Assembly (NCBI GenBank): GCA_018260755.1 | Contig: JAGTWP010000016.1 | Span: 1 to 16,372, forward strand | Source of the DNA: Candidatus Altarchaeum sp. | Lineage (GTDB): Archaea > Altiarchaeota > Altiarchaeia > Altiarchaeales > Altiarchaeaceae | Direction: 5' to 3' | DNA: 16,372 nt | Part shown: positions 7,225-14,204 of the stretch, piece after piece | Position numbering within the stretch: position 1 is the stretch's first letter | Layout: the number at the start of each line of letters is the position of its first letter | Translations under genes and position numbers: made by a program | Notes under the pieces: model-generated | What the model was told of the DNA's origin: nothing | Seen by the model: only the letters and a program-made list of their open reading frames with translations | Database searches by the model: none

Positions 7225-8256
7225 ATGATAACTATTGGGATAGATGCAGGAACATCAAAATGGGCAATTTCCATTCTTGAAGAATACAAAAAAAAAGGAA
7301 AAACAAAGGTAAAATTTAAATTTGAGACAATAATTCCTACAAAAGAAATTAAAAGCAATGCCAATGCAGTAATAAATTTAATTGAAAATTTCAATGCCGA
7401 CTGCATAGTTCTTCCATCAGGATACGGATTGCCTTTAAAACACATTTCAGAACTGAGCGATGATGACTTATTTAAAATTTCTCTTAAAAATAAAGACGAG
7501 AAGGAATCCATCGGAATCAGGAAATTTTTGGATGAAATAAAAAAAAGAAATCTTAATGGCTATGTTATTCCATCTGTTAAACATCTTCCAACTGTTGAAG
7601 ATTTTAAAAAGGTTAATGTAATTGATTTGGGAACTTCCGATAAATTGTGTTCTGTGGTTTATGCTTTGTCATTATCAAAAAATTTTAAGGCAGAAAATTT
7701 TATTCTTGCTGAAATTGGTTACGGATTTAATGCATTTGTTAAAGTCCGTAACGGAAAAATCTGTGATGGAATCGGAGGAACAATTGCATCATCGGGATTT
7801 TTGGCACACGGAAGGACTGACAGCGAAATAAACAGGAATGCTGATAAATTTTCAGGCGGGGTTTTGAATATAATAAAGCAAAAAGTCGCTCCGGAAGACT
7901 TTTTCAAAAATTACAAAAAATTTGAAAACGGAAACCTTGCCTACAACTATTTTACAGACGGGATAATTAAGGATATTTCCGCATTGTCGGATTCAAAAAT
8001 TTCAAAAATTTATTTGTGCGGGAAAATTTCCGGATTTGTGGAAGGTGAAATCAAAGGAGGACTGGAAAGAAAGTTCGGAAGAATATTTGAAGTTAAAAAC
8101 ATTGAAAAAAATGTAAAAGGTGCAAATTGGAGTTCTGCAAGCAGAGGTGCTGCTATTCTGGCAAACGGAATTAACAAGGGAAAATTTAAAAATTTAATTG
8201 ACTGGATGGAAATTAAAGAAGCAAAAGGAAATATTTTTGATTATGTTTTTATCTAA
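7225..8256 (+). CDS. DUF1464 family protein (predicted ASKHA-type acyl kinase)
   Basis: This belongs to the archaeal DUF1464 family (COG2441), annotated as predicted butyrate kinase on fold grounds only. The N-terminal phosphate loop reads IGIDAGTSKWA (4-14). A second nucleotide-binding segment, VIDLGTSDKL, lies near 131-140. ILAEIGYGFNAFVKV and DGIGGT follow, and the C-terminal adenosine motif is IYLCGKISGF near 261-270. At 343 residues it is near family length. It starts with a TATA-like run about 26 bp upstream and no ribosome binding site. It stands alone on the plus strand between top6B and the repeat-bounded small gene. No acyl-metabolism gene is adjacent, so the substrate is unknown. 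Confidence 0.85.
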   Translation: MITIGIDAGTSKWAISILEEYKKKGKTKVKFKFETIIPTKEIKSNANAVINLIENFNADCIVLPSGYGLPLKHISELSDDDLFKISLKNKDEKESIGIRKFLDEIKKRNLNGYVIPSVKHLPTVEDFKKVNVIDLGTSDKLCSVVYALSLSKNFKAENFILAEIGYGFNAFVKVRNGKICDGIGGTIASSGFLAHGRTDSEINRNADKFSGGVLNIIKQKVAPEDFFKNYKKFENGNLAYNYFTDGIIKDISALSDSKISKIYLCGKISGFVEGEIKGGLERKFGRIFEVKNIEKNVKGANWSSASRGAAILANGINKGKFKNLIDWMEIKEAKGNIFDYVFI

Positions 8257-8276
8257 TTTTGAGAAGATCACAAGGA

Positions 8277-8425
8277 AATAAAATCTATTATTTTGAATAT
8301 TTACAAAGGAATTTAATTTTCACTCTTATGTTGATTTTCACTGATAGAGATAAACACTAAATCCAAGTTCAAATACACTATAAAATGCAAAACACAAAAA
8401 TTCAATGATAATAGGTATATGAGCG
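8277..8425. repeat. 149-bp direct repeat, copy 1
   Basis: This copy matches 8786-8934 at 146 of 149 positions with no gaps (offset 509 bp; differences at 8304, 8408 and 8410). It starts 21 bp after the DUF1464 stop and ends 8 bp before the stop codon of the 86-residue membrane protein gene, so it forms that gene's 3' flank. The change at 8304 (c instead of t) breaks the TATA-like word present in copy 2. It contains no convincing gene. Confidence 0.95.
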
Positions 8426-8433
8426 AAATTAAT

Positions 8434-8694
8434 CTATCCTCTTCGATCTTCAAATCTCCTAACAATAACAATTATTACACTTAAAATAGACATCAGAATC
8501 GGAAGATACCAACGACTCTCTCCAGAGATATACCCATAAATTCCTATTAAGATCAATACAGTAATAAGAATTACCATTAAGGGAGTATTCCTATACGCTG
8601 CCGATATGTTAACTTGCTTTACAAATAATAGCATTAATGAGGTTAATATTACTGCTACTACCATTATTATTAAAAAAATATTATATATATTCAT
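8434..8694 (-). CDS. Small three-helix membrane protein, unknown function
   Basis: I do not recognise a family. The 86-residue product is almost entirely hydrophobic, with three probable membrane segments at about 3-24, 38-56 and 65-80, a short charged turn around Lys26, and a basic and acidic C-terminal tail (RRFEDRRG) likely on the cytoplasmic side. The start is ATG at 8694. A TATA-like word at about 8716-8726 lies 22-32 bp upstream, consistent with its own leaderless promoter. The gene is bounded by two nearly identical 149-bp direct repeats, which suggests it arrived as a discrete insert between the DUF1464 and aRF1 genes. A small cargo or toxin-like role is possible, but nothing in the sequence shows it. 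Confidence 0.6.
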   Translation of the reverse strand: MNIYNIFLIIMVVAVILTSLMLLFVKQVNISAAYRNTPLMVILITVLILIGIYGYISGESRWYLPILMSILSVIIVIVRRFEDRRG

Positions 8695-8785
8695 TTTATT
8701 ATGTTTTATTTTGTCTTATATTTTAGATTAAATTGAATGGCTCATATTTCTTAAAGAGTGATTAATTATATTTGTTATAAATTAT

Positions 8786-8934
8786 AATAAAATCTATTAT
8801 TTTGAATATTTATAAAGGAATTTAATTTTCACTCTTATGTTGATTTTCACTGATAGAGATAAACACTAAATCCAAGTTCAAATACACTATAAAATGCAAA
8901 ACACAAAAATTCAATGTTCATAGGTATATGAGCG
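8786..8934. repeat. 149-bp direct repeat, copy 2
   Basis: This is the partner of 8277-8425. It ends 4 bp before the aRF1 stop codon (8939-8941), so it is also the immediate 3' flank of a minus-strand gene. It includes a TATA-like word (TTTATAAATA on the minus strand, about 8809-8818) that copy 1 lacks. Two attttcact words 12 bp apart lie inside each copy. Confidence 0.95.
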
Positions 8935-8938
8935 TTTA

Positions 8939-10069
8939 TTATTCGCTAACCCTGTATCTTAATATCGCTCCGACTCCTCCGAATGTATGTTCAAGCTGAA
9001 AGCCCTCTTCAAATGTCGTTGGCAGTAATTCAACCCTTGTTTTACTTTTCTTTGCAATTTCATAAAGCCGGTCAATTTCTTGAGCACCTATTTCTTCGGA
9101 TAAAAGTAAAATATCCACGGCACTCATTTCCAAATGCCTTTTTGCTTCCTCTCCGTAACTTACTGGCTCTGCATCTTTAACTAATCCGAGCATAAATCTT
9201 GCCATAATTTGTTGTTGTCTGACCATCTGCACTTCCTTCAAATCATCTTTGGACACCTGTATTAATTCCCTGATTCCCGATTCATCGGTATAGCTTATAT
9301 CTTTTATTGCAGTTATTTTCTTTTTTAACTCATGATTCATTCCTCCTTCCTCTATAAATTCAAGTTTTGTCGCACCGGGACCACCTATAATTATACCTTT
9401 TAGTTCCTTTAACATAGGCATGAAAATTTGTGTTGCGGAGTCCCCTATATACTTTTTAAAATTATGACTTTGCTCCTCAATTAACCGTTCGTATCTTCTT
9501 GCAGATTGTCCTCCGGCTCTGTGTTTTCCATGATATCCTGATTCCTTTTTCTTCAAAATAGTATAATGATCCCCTTTTAGAACACCAATTGTTGCTTCGT
9601 TATTATCAATAGCTATCAGTCCGTAAACATCCCGGACAGAGACCATATCTTCCAATGGCTGAGTTATAAATTGCTGATCACATCTGTAAAGTTTTATTGT
9701 TAATGGCTGCGGCGGTTCCAAACTCCATATTTTTATATCAGGGATACTTTCAACCTCGGATGTATTCCCGCAAAAAACAATGAGTCCGTGCGGAGGTGTT
9801 TTCTTGAATAATTTTAAATGCTGGGCTGTTTTTTCAAGTGCATCTGTAACATTTTTCCTATTAACCCTTGATTTAATATTCTCCGCTGTAAATTGTTCCT
9901 GCTGTATTTGCTGTAATGCCTGGATTATACTATACCCGCTTGGGATATAAAATGAGACCAAAGCAGTATGCTGCCCTCTTGTTTTTTTTAATGTCTGCAA
10001 TAACTTTTTTATACGATAAATTTCCACTTCTTTTTCTTCTTCCTCAATATCTTCATCGGCACCTCTCAT
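8939..10069 (-). CDS. prf1: Peptide chain release factor aRF1
   Basis: This class I release factor recognises all three stop codons and triggers peptidyl-tRNA hydrolysis. Domain 1 has TAENIKS (61-67, canonical TASNIKS) and YRCDQQF (128-134, YxCxxxF). Domain 2 carries the catalytic loop GKHRAGGQSARR with GGQ at 186-188. Domain 3 runs to the family-typical ending FGGVGAILRY. At 376 residues it is shorter than the roughly 410 residues usual in archaea. The shortfall appears to be in domain 3: the segment between LLLSEEIG and the following helix lacks the cysteine-containing minidomain seen in many aRF1 proteins. It is the last gene of the HMG-CoA synthase-pheT-prf1 unit, starting 12 bp after the pheT stop, with no strong ribosome binding site. 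Confidence 0.93.
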   Translation of the reverse strand: MRGADEDIEEEEKEVEIYRIKKLLQTLKKTRGQHTALVSFYIPSGYSIIQALQQIQQEQFTAENIKSRVNRKNVTDALEKTAQHLKLFKKTPPHGLIVFCGNTSEVESIPDIKIWSLEPPQPLTIKLYRCDQQFITQPLEDMVSVRDVYGLIAIDNNEATIGVLKGDHYTILKKKESGYHGKHRAGGQSARRYERLIEEQSHNFKKYIGDSATQIFMPMLKELKGIIIGGPGATKLEFIEEGGMNHELKKKITAIKDISYTDESGIRELIQVSKDDLKEVQMVRQQQIMARFMLGLVKDAEPVSYGEEAKRHLEMSAVDILLLSEEIGAQEIDRLYEIAKKSKTRVELLPTTFEEGFQLEHTFGGVGAILRYRVSE

Positions 10070-10081
10070 CTTTAACTTTAA

Positions 10082-10993
10082 TCATTCAATAATTTTTTGA
10101 GCATTCAATAACTTATTAAGTATATTTAAATTTATTTCAAAAGCAGTGACCGGAACTTCAATACCGAAATTTTCTATAACAAACGGAGAAATTTCCCCGA
10201 AAAAGCCGGCATCGGCATCCTTGATTAAAATTTTTGCCGCCCTTCCGTTTATGAAAAACGGCTTTTCTGTTTCTGAAATTTTCACATTGCTGCTGTCTGT
10301 AATACCAAACAAAATACCCTCAACGATAGCTTTTATTTCGGAAAAATTTGTTTTTGTGCCCGCAATTACTCCGCTGATTTTTAAGATCTCCTGAAAATTT
10401 TGAGCATCTGTTTTTTCAACACAATGACCTATTTCAAAAATTCTTTGTGGATATCCTTTTGTTTTGTTTATCTCAAGGAATGACATTAATGAAGGGAGCA
10501 GATAATTCCTTACAACATCGTGTTCTGTTGATAACGCATTTTCCGTTTCAACGACATCCTGTGCATTCTCAACATTCTCCGCTTCAATAAAAATATTCAT
10601 CCGTTTAAATAAATTTTCTCTGTTTGTAAGGATTAAGGACATTGTTTCCTGAAAATTTAAGCCGAGCATTAAATTTATAAGTTTGTTGCAAAATTTCCGG
10701 AATTTATCCTCCTGTCCGATTGTCCAGATTTTTGGAATTTCGGGAATAAAATTTTCATAACCGTAAGCAATCGCTATATCCTCTGCAATATCCATCTCAT
10801 GCAATATATCGGTTCTATAAGGAGGAACAAATACATTTAAGCGGTTTTTGTTAATGAGATCTGAATTCATTCCTGCTTTTAGCAGTAAATTTTGAATTTC
10901 ATAAATATTAAATTTCATTCCGAGGATTTTATTGACATAAGAAATACTAACCTCAATTGCATTGGTTTGCATAATTTGGGATGTGCTTTTCAT
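10082..10993 (-). CDS. pheT: Phenylalanyl-tRNA synthetase beta subunit, C-terminal half only
   Basis: This protein corresponds to the B5 domain plus the catalytic-like core of PheRS beta, which pairs with PheS to charge tRNA-Phe. The B5 domain (about 12-88) starts IEVSISYVNKILG and has VPPYRTDILHEMDIAEDIA (56-74). The core has the family pattern ending PQRIFEIGH (182-190), and the C-terminus looks complete. It has only 303 residues, against about 550 in archaea: the N-terminal tRNA-contact and B3/B4 editing domains are absent. The start is well supported, because a Shine-Dalgarno sequence (GAAAGGAG, complement of 10999-11006) sits 5 nt before the ATG, the clearest one in this window. Only 19 bp separate it from the HMG-CoA synthase stop, so the missing half is not upstream. 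It may be split, editing-deficient or a second copy. Confidence 0.88.
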   Translation of the reverse strand: MKSTSQIMQTNAIEVSISYVNKILGMKFNIYEIQNLLLKAGMNSDLINKNRLNVFVPPYRTDILHEMDIAEDIAIAYGYENFIPEIPKIWTIGQEDKFRKFCNKLINLMLGLNFQETMSLILTNRENLFKRMNIFIEAENVENAQDVVETENALSTEHDVVRNYLLPSLMSFLEINKTKGYPQRIFEIGHCVEKTDAQNFQEILKISGVIAGTKTNFSEIKAIVEGILFGITDSSNVKISETEKPFFINGRAAKILIKDADAGFFGEISPFVIENFGIEVPVTAFEINLNILNKLLNAQKIIE

Positions 10994-10998
10994 TTTTA

Positions 10999-11006
10999 CT
11001 CCTTTC
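10999..11006 (-). promoter_or_regulatory. Shine-Dalgarno site of the short pheT
   Basis: On the minus strand the sequence GAAAGGAG is followed by a 5-nt spacer and the ATG at 10993. Most other starts in the window lack such a site. It shows that translation of the half-length protein begins here rather than the gene being a simple 5' truncation. Confidence 0.75.
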
Positions 11007-11012
11007 TTTTTA

Positions 11013-12065
11013 CTATTTTCTCAAATGTATTCCTTTGATTTTTCCTTTGAATTTGGCATAAATTGCATAATCAATGTATTCTTTATTATCAATGTATTTT
11101 TTTATTGGATTGGGATTTCGTCTTAGTTCATTCTCTTTTGTAACCTTAATAATAAACGCATCACTTCCCGCTCCGCTGCCAAAAGATGTTGCAAGAATTA
11201 AATCACCTTCATTCGCATAATCCATAACATTTGCCAGACCAAGAGGTGTCGCTCCGGAATAAGTATTTCCGATATAAGGCGTAAGCAAGCCCAACTCAAC
11301 CTGTTCTTTTTTAAAATTTAATTTTTTGGCGACTTCAAGCGGAAATTTTCCGTTCGGCTGATGAAAAACAACATACTTAAAATCATCCGGTTTTAAATTA
11401 TTTCTTTCCATAATTGTTCCTGCTGCCGATGATACATGTCTGAAATATGCAGGCGCTCCGGTAAATCTTCCGCCGTGGCTCGGAAATTCCGCACCTTCTC
11501 GCCTCCAGAAATCAGGCGTGTCTGTTGTAAATGAATAAGTATCTAAAATTTCAGCAATTAAATTTTTTGTTCCTATTATAAACGCTGCCCCTCCTGCCGA
11601 TGCAGTATATTCTAATGCATCTCCGGGTCTTCCCTGTGAAGTATCCGTGCCTATTGCCATTCCGTATTTTATCATTTCTGACTTTACTAACCCCATACAT
11701 ATCTGAATTCCCGCTGTTCCTGCCTTACATGCAAATTCAAGGTCAGCTGCCATTAAATTTGGTGTTGCCATTATTGCTTCCGCAACGATTGTAGATGTCG
11801 GTTTAACAGCATAAGGATGTGATTCCGAACCAATATATAATGCACCTATTTCCTGCGGATTAATATTAGCATGCAGAATTGCATTTCTTGCCGCTTCAAC
11901 TGCAATTGTTGCCGCATCCTCATCCATTCCCGGAACCGACTTTTCATGAACATTCAAGCTCGCTGACATTCTCTTTCCATCTTCTCCCCACACTCTGGCT
12001 ATTTCTTCTGCTTTTATCCTGAATCTTGGAATATAACCTCCATAACCAACAATTCCAACTGGCAT
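11013..12065 (-). CDS. mvaS: Hydroxymethylglutaryl-CoA synthase, archaeal type
   Basis: This enzyme condenses acetyl-CoA with acetoacetyl-CoA to HMG-CoA, feeding the mevalonate route to isoprenoid membrane lipids. It has the thiolase fold with the N-terminal [15 protein letters not shown], a catalytic Glu81 in [12 protein letters not shown], nucleophile Cys113 in [11 protein letters not shown], and His235 in [10 protein letters not shown]. At 350 residues it has the normal archaeal length. In many archaea this gene sits with a thiolase and a DUF35 zinc-ribbon/OB protein that form a complex with it; neither is present here. Instead it heads a tight unit with pheT and prf1. The start has a TATA-like word at about 12090-12104 and no ribosome binding site. 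Further upstream lie 10-bp-period A/T repeats. Confidence 0.95.
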   Translation of the reverse strand: MPVGIVGYGGYIPRFRIKAEEIARVWGEDGKRMSASLNVHEKSVPGMDEDAATIAVEAARNAILHANINPQEIGALYIGSESHPYAVKPTSTIVAEAIMATPNLMAADLEFACKAGTAGIQICMGLVKSEMIKYGMAIGTDTSQGRPGDALEYTASAGGAAFIIGTKNLIAEILDTYSFTTDTPDFWRREGAEFPSHGGRFTGAPAYFRHVSSAAGTIMERNNLKPDDFKYVVFHQPNGKFPLEVAKKLNFKKEQVELGLLTPYIGNTYSGATPLGLANVMDYANEGDLILATSFGSGAGSDAFIIKVTKENELRRNPNPIKKYIDNKEYIDYAIYAKFKGKIKGIHLRK

Positions 12066-12113
12066 TTTGTTAAAATTTTGATGAAATTTTTAAAATTTAA
12101 TTGATTTTTCATA

Positions 12114-12152
12114 GAATAATTAAGAATAATTAAGAAAATTAAGAATAATTTT
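12114..12152. repeat. 10-bp-period A/T repeat upstream of mvaS
   Basis: The unit gaataattaa occurs at 12114-12123 and 12124-12133, then in shortened or variant form up to 12152. The spacing is about one helical turn, so the A/T tracts are phased. It lies 49-87 bp upstream of the mvaS start. Confidence 0.7.
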
Positions 12153-12188
12153 TATTAGTTTTACTTTCTGCACTTTCAACTCAAATAT

Positions 12189-12224
12189 TCACACAAATTC
12201 AACCTTCAATTTTTGCCTTGGCAT
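12189..12224 (-). other. Candidate 11-residue leader ORF with strong ribosome binding site
   Basis: A minus-strand ATG at 12224 begins MPRQKLKVEFV followed by a stop. It is preceded at a 6-nt spacing by a near-perfect AGGAGGTA (complement of 12231-12238). The ORF is 124 bp upstream of mvaS. It may be a leader peptide, the start of a decayed gene, or chance. Confidence 0.3.
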
Positions 12225-12322
12225 TTTTCTTACCTCCTGTTGACAGATTGTAAGGAAACTAAAAAATTCACCTTCAATTTTTGAAAAATTTGTGTTTTTT
12301 CACCTTCAACTTTTACATTCCA

Positions 12323-12460
12323 TTACAGCCTGTTGAATAATTCCTTGTATGCTGTTTTTTTTGTTTTTTTAGATTATATTTTTTCGTCAATTGTTAAAGG
12401 TATTTCTTCTTTTTTAATTCCATTTGTAATTAGTTCATAATTAATATCAACACAAAAAAT
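12323..12460 (-). pseudogene. Possible decayed coding fragment
   Basis: A minus-strand frame open from 12460 reads like a protein C-terminus, ending in KKEEIPLTIDEKI at a TAA (12374-12376). The same frame then continues with SKKTKKTAYKELFNRL to a second stop at 12323-12325. There is no start codon and no family I recognise. It overlaps the DUF63 promoter, so chance openness in A-rich DNA is a real alternative. Confidence 0.2.
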
Positions 12461-12466
12461 TTAACA

Positions 12467-13321
12467 ATGGGTGAAACAGATGCAACAAATATAATAACAA
12501 ATGGAATAAATTTCATAATCAATGAATTCACAAGGGTTGAATATACATGGTTCAATACGATTATGTTCGGAATTATTTTAGTTGCTGCCTTGTTCTTTGT
12601 TATAAAATTAATAAAAAAATGGAATATAGAGACAGATAAAAATTTTGTGTTTGCCTTGATTCCGTTTATCCTTTTTGGAGCTACGATGCGGGCATTAGCA
12701 GATGCAGAAATTTATCCGCACAGACCTGATACATCGGCATTTTTCTTTATTGCCCCGGGCATATATTTTACAATATTTCTGATTACAGTTGTGTCTTTGC
12801 TTATCGGACTTTATTTTTTTAAGAAAAAATATTACAAATTTATGCTCGTTGCAGGAGGGCTTTTATTCGGATTAAATTTATTTCTGATAGGAAATTTTTT
12901 ATTTTCTCATTCTGCAACGGCAAATTTTGGCGTATTCGTCGCTCTTTTGATTTTCGGATTATTGGCAATTGTCATTTATGCACTTATGAAATTAAAATTT
13001 TTAAATTTTTTTAAATTTTCGGACTTTTTAAGATATGAAAAGAATTATATTATTGTATTGGCACATTTATTTGATGCTTCTACAACTTATGCGGGAATTA
13101 CTTTCTTCGGTTATTTTGAAAAGCATGTTCTTCCATCAATAGCGATTGAAAATTTTTCCGCTGCAATTATGTTTGCGTTAAAGCTTATTGTAATTCCCGC
13201 TCTTTATTTTGTAGATAAGATAGATGACAAGACAACTAGAAGGATGATTAAAATAGTAATATTCATACTGGGAATTTCTCCCGCAATAAGAAATTTTACG
13301 AGAATTTTGTTAGGGGTCTGA
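12467..13321 (+). CDS. DUF63 family membrane protein
   Basis: This archaea-specific integral membrane protein of unknown function belongs to DUF63. The family-defining block is in the first third: ALIPFILFGATMRALADAE (62-80), followed by a predicted membrane segment with PGIYFTIFLIT. A second conserved block reads AHLFDASTTYAGITFFGYFEKH, and a third is LKLIVIPALYFVD. Around eight hydrophobic segments are visible across 284 residues, which is normal family length. Polar residues embedded in helices (Arg, Asp and Glu in the first block; Asp, Ser and Thr in the second) hint at transport or catalysis, but no activity is established. The ATG at 12467 follows an A/T-rich TATA-like word with no ribosome binding site. 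A transaldolase-family gene follows 62 bp downstream with its own TATA-like sequence. Confidence 0.85.
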   Translation: MGETDATNIITNGINFIINEFTRVEYTWFNTIMFGIILVAALFFVIKLIKKWNIETDKNFVFALIPFILFGATMRALADAEIYPHRPDTSAFFFIAPGIYFTIFLITVVSLLIGLYFFKKKYYKFMLVAGGLLFGLNLFLIGNFLFSHSATANFGVFVALLIFGLLAIVIYALMKLKFLNFFKFSDFLRYEKNYIIVLAHLFDASTTYAGITFFGYFEKHVLPSIAIENFSAAIMFALKLIVIPALYFVDKIDDKTTRRMIKIVIFILGISPAIRNFTRILLGV

Positions 13322-13383
13322 AAAATTATAAATTATAAAATTTTATAAACAAATCAAAATTTATAATATTAAATTTTATTAAA

Positions 13384-14049
13384 ATGAAAATTTTTTTAGA
13401 TACTGCAAATGTTGATGAGATAAAAAAGATGTGTGAATTAGGTATTGTAGATGGTGTTACAACAAACCCAACTCTTGTTTCAAAAGAAAAGGGAAAATTT
13501 AAGAATTTGAGCGAGTTAATAGGAACAATTTGCGATGTTGTCAAAGGTCCTGTAAGTGCGGAGGCAATAAGTGATGATGCAAACGGCATCGTTGCCGAGG
13601 CGGAAAAATTTTCAAAAATTTCGAACTATGTTGTGGTTAAAGTGGCAATGACAACAGAGGGACTAAAAGCAGTAAAAATTTTAAGTAAAAAAGGTATAAA
13701 GACAAACATGACTTTGATATTTTCGGCAAATCAGGCACTTCTTGCTGCAAAGGCGGGTGCGAATTATGTAAGTCCATTTATAGGGAGAATTGATGATACG
13801 GGTCATGAAGGAATGCAAGTAATTGAAGACATACAAAAAATTTTTTCAAATTATGCTTTTAATACGGAAATTATAGTTGCAAGTATCAGGCATCCTTTGC
13901 ATGTGCTGGAAGCGGCAAAAATCGGAGCGGATATATCAACAATTCCTTTTAATGTTTTGGATAAGATGCTCAAGCATCCTTTAACTGATATCGGAATAAA
14001 TAAATTTAAGGCGGATTTTGAAAAGGTGAAGGACGCATATAAAATATAA
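13384..14049 (+). CDS. Transaldolase / fructose-6-phosphate aldolase family protein
   Basis: This small, single-domain TIM-barrel enzyme belongs to the TalB-like/FSA subfamily, which forms a Schiff base with sugar phosphates. Landmarks are [10 protein letters not shown] (4-13) with Asp6, GVTTNPTL (24-31), the Schiff-base Lys86 in [20 protein letters not shown] (107-118), [11 protein letters not shown] (128-138) and the AASIRH-like VASIRHP. At 221 residues it matches the short subfamily rather than the roughly 320-residue classical transaldolase. It may supply pentose phosphates for nucleotides in an archaeon. The upstream 62 bp contains TATA-like words, one at about 13359-13369, at the leaderless distance. 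The subfamily cannot be split into aldolase versus transaldolase by eye. Confidence 0.9.
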   Translation: MKIFLDTANVDEIKKMCELGIVDGVTTNPTLVSKEKGKFKNLSELIGTICDVVKGPVSAEAISDDANGIVAEAEKFSKISNYVVVKVAMTTEGLKAVKILSKKGIKTNMTLIFSANQALLAAKAGANYVSPFIGRIDDTGHEGMQVIEDIQKIFSNYAFNTEIIVASIRHPLHVLEAAKIGADISTIPFNVLDKMLKHPLTDIGINKFKADFEKVKDAYKI

Positions 14050-14079
14050 AAATAAAATATAAAAATAAAATATAAAAAT
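14041..14079. repeat. 13-bp tandem repeat after the transaldolase gene
   Basis: Three exact copies of aaaatataaaaat lie at 14041-14053, 14054-14066 and 14067-14079. Degenerate aaatatgaa-type copies continue to about 14110. The first copy overlaps the last codons and stop of the transaldolase-family gene. Confidence 0.8.
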
Positions 14080-14170
14080 AAAATATGAAATATGAAAAAA
14101 TATGAAATATAAATTTTAATTAAAATTTTGTTTTAATCATAATTTTCAATCCTAATTATTATAAAAATTT

Positions 14171-14204
14171 AATTTTTTAAAATATCTAATTTTTTAAAAT
14201 GTCT
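14171..14204 (+). repeat. 17-bp tandem duplication spanning a start codon
   Basis: The units 14171-14187 and 14188-14204 are identical except that ATA in the first is ATG in the second. That ATG is the start codon (14199) of the 133-residue gene. The first unit falls where a TATA box would be for a leaderless transcript. Confidence 0.75.

Larger units (their letters stand above)
12066..12466. other. 401-bp intergenic region with repeats and possible remnants
   Basis: No full gene is visible. It contains an mvaS promoter, 10-bp-period repeats at 12114-12152, three copies of an accttcaa(t/c)tttt motif beginning near 12201, 12270 and 12301, and a 12-codon frame with a strong Shine-Dalgarno sequence (12189-12224). 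Further on are a possible coding remnant on the minus strand (12323-12460) and the DUF63 promoter, with a TATA-like word around 12434-12448. Confidence 0.6.

Noticed and set aside
7622-7831. Plus-strand open frame within the DUF1464 gene in another frame
   Set aside because: It overlaps conserved DUF1464 motifs in the true frame and has no independent support.
8844-8918. A 24-codon minus-strand ORF inside repeat copy 2 (MNIEFLCF...)
   Set aside because: Copy 1 lacks the ATG because of the differences at 8408-8410, there is no ribosome binding site, and no family resemblance is visible.
12238-12247. Short CTGT-TG-ACAG inverted repeat as a terminator
   Set aside because: A 4-bp stem with a 2-base loop is too weak, and no U-run follows it on either strand.
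14041-14110. A/T tandem repeats considered as a CRISPR array
   Set aside because: The units are 13 bp, contiguous and have no spacers.
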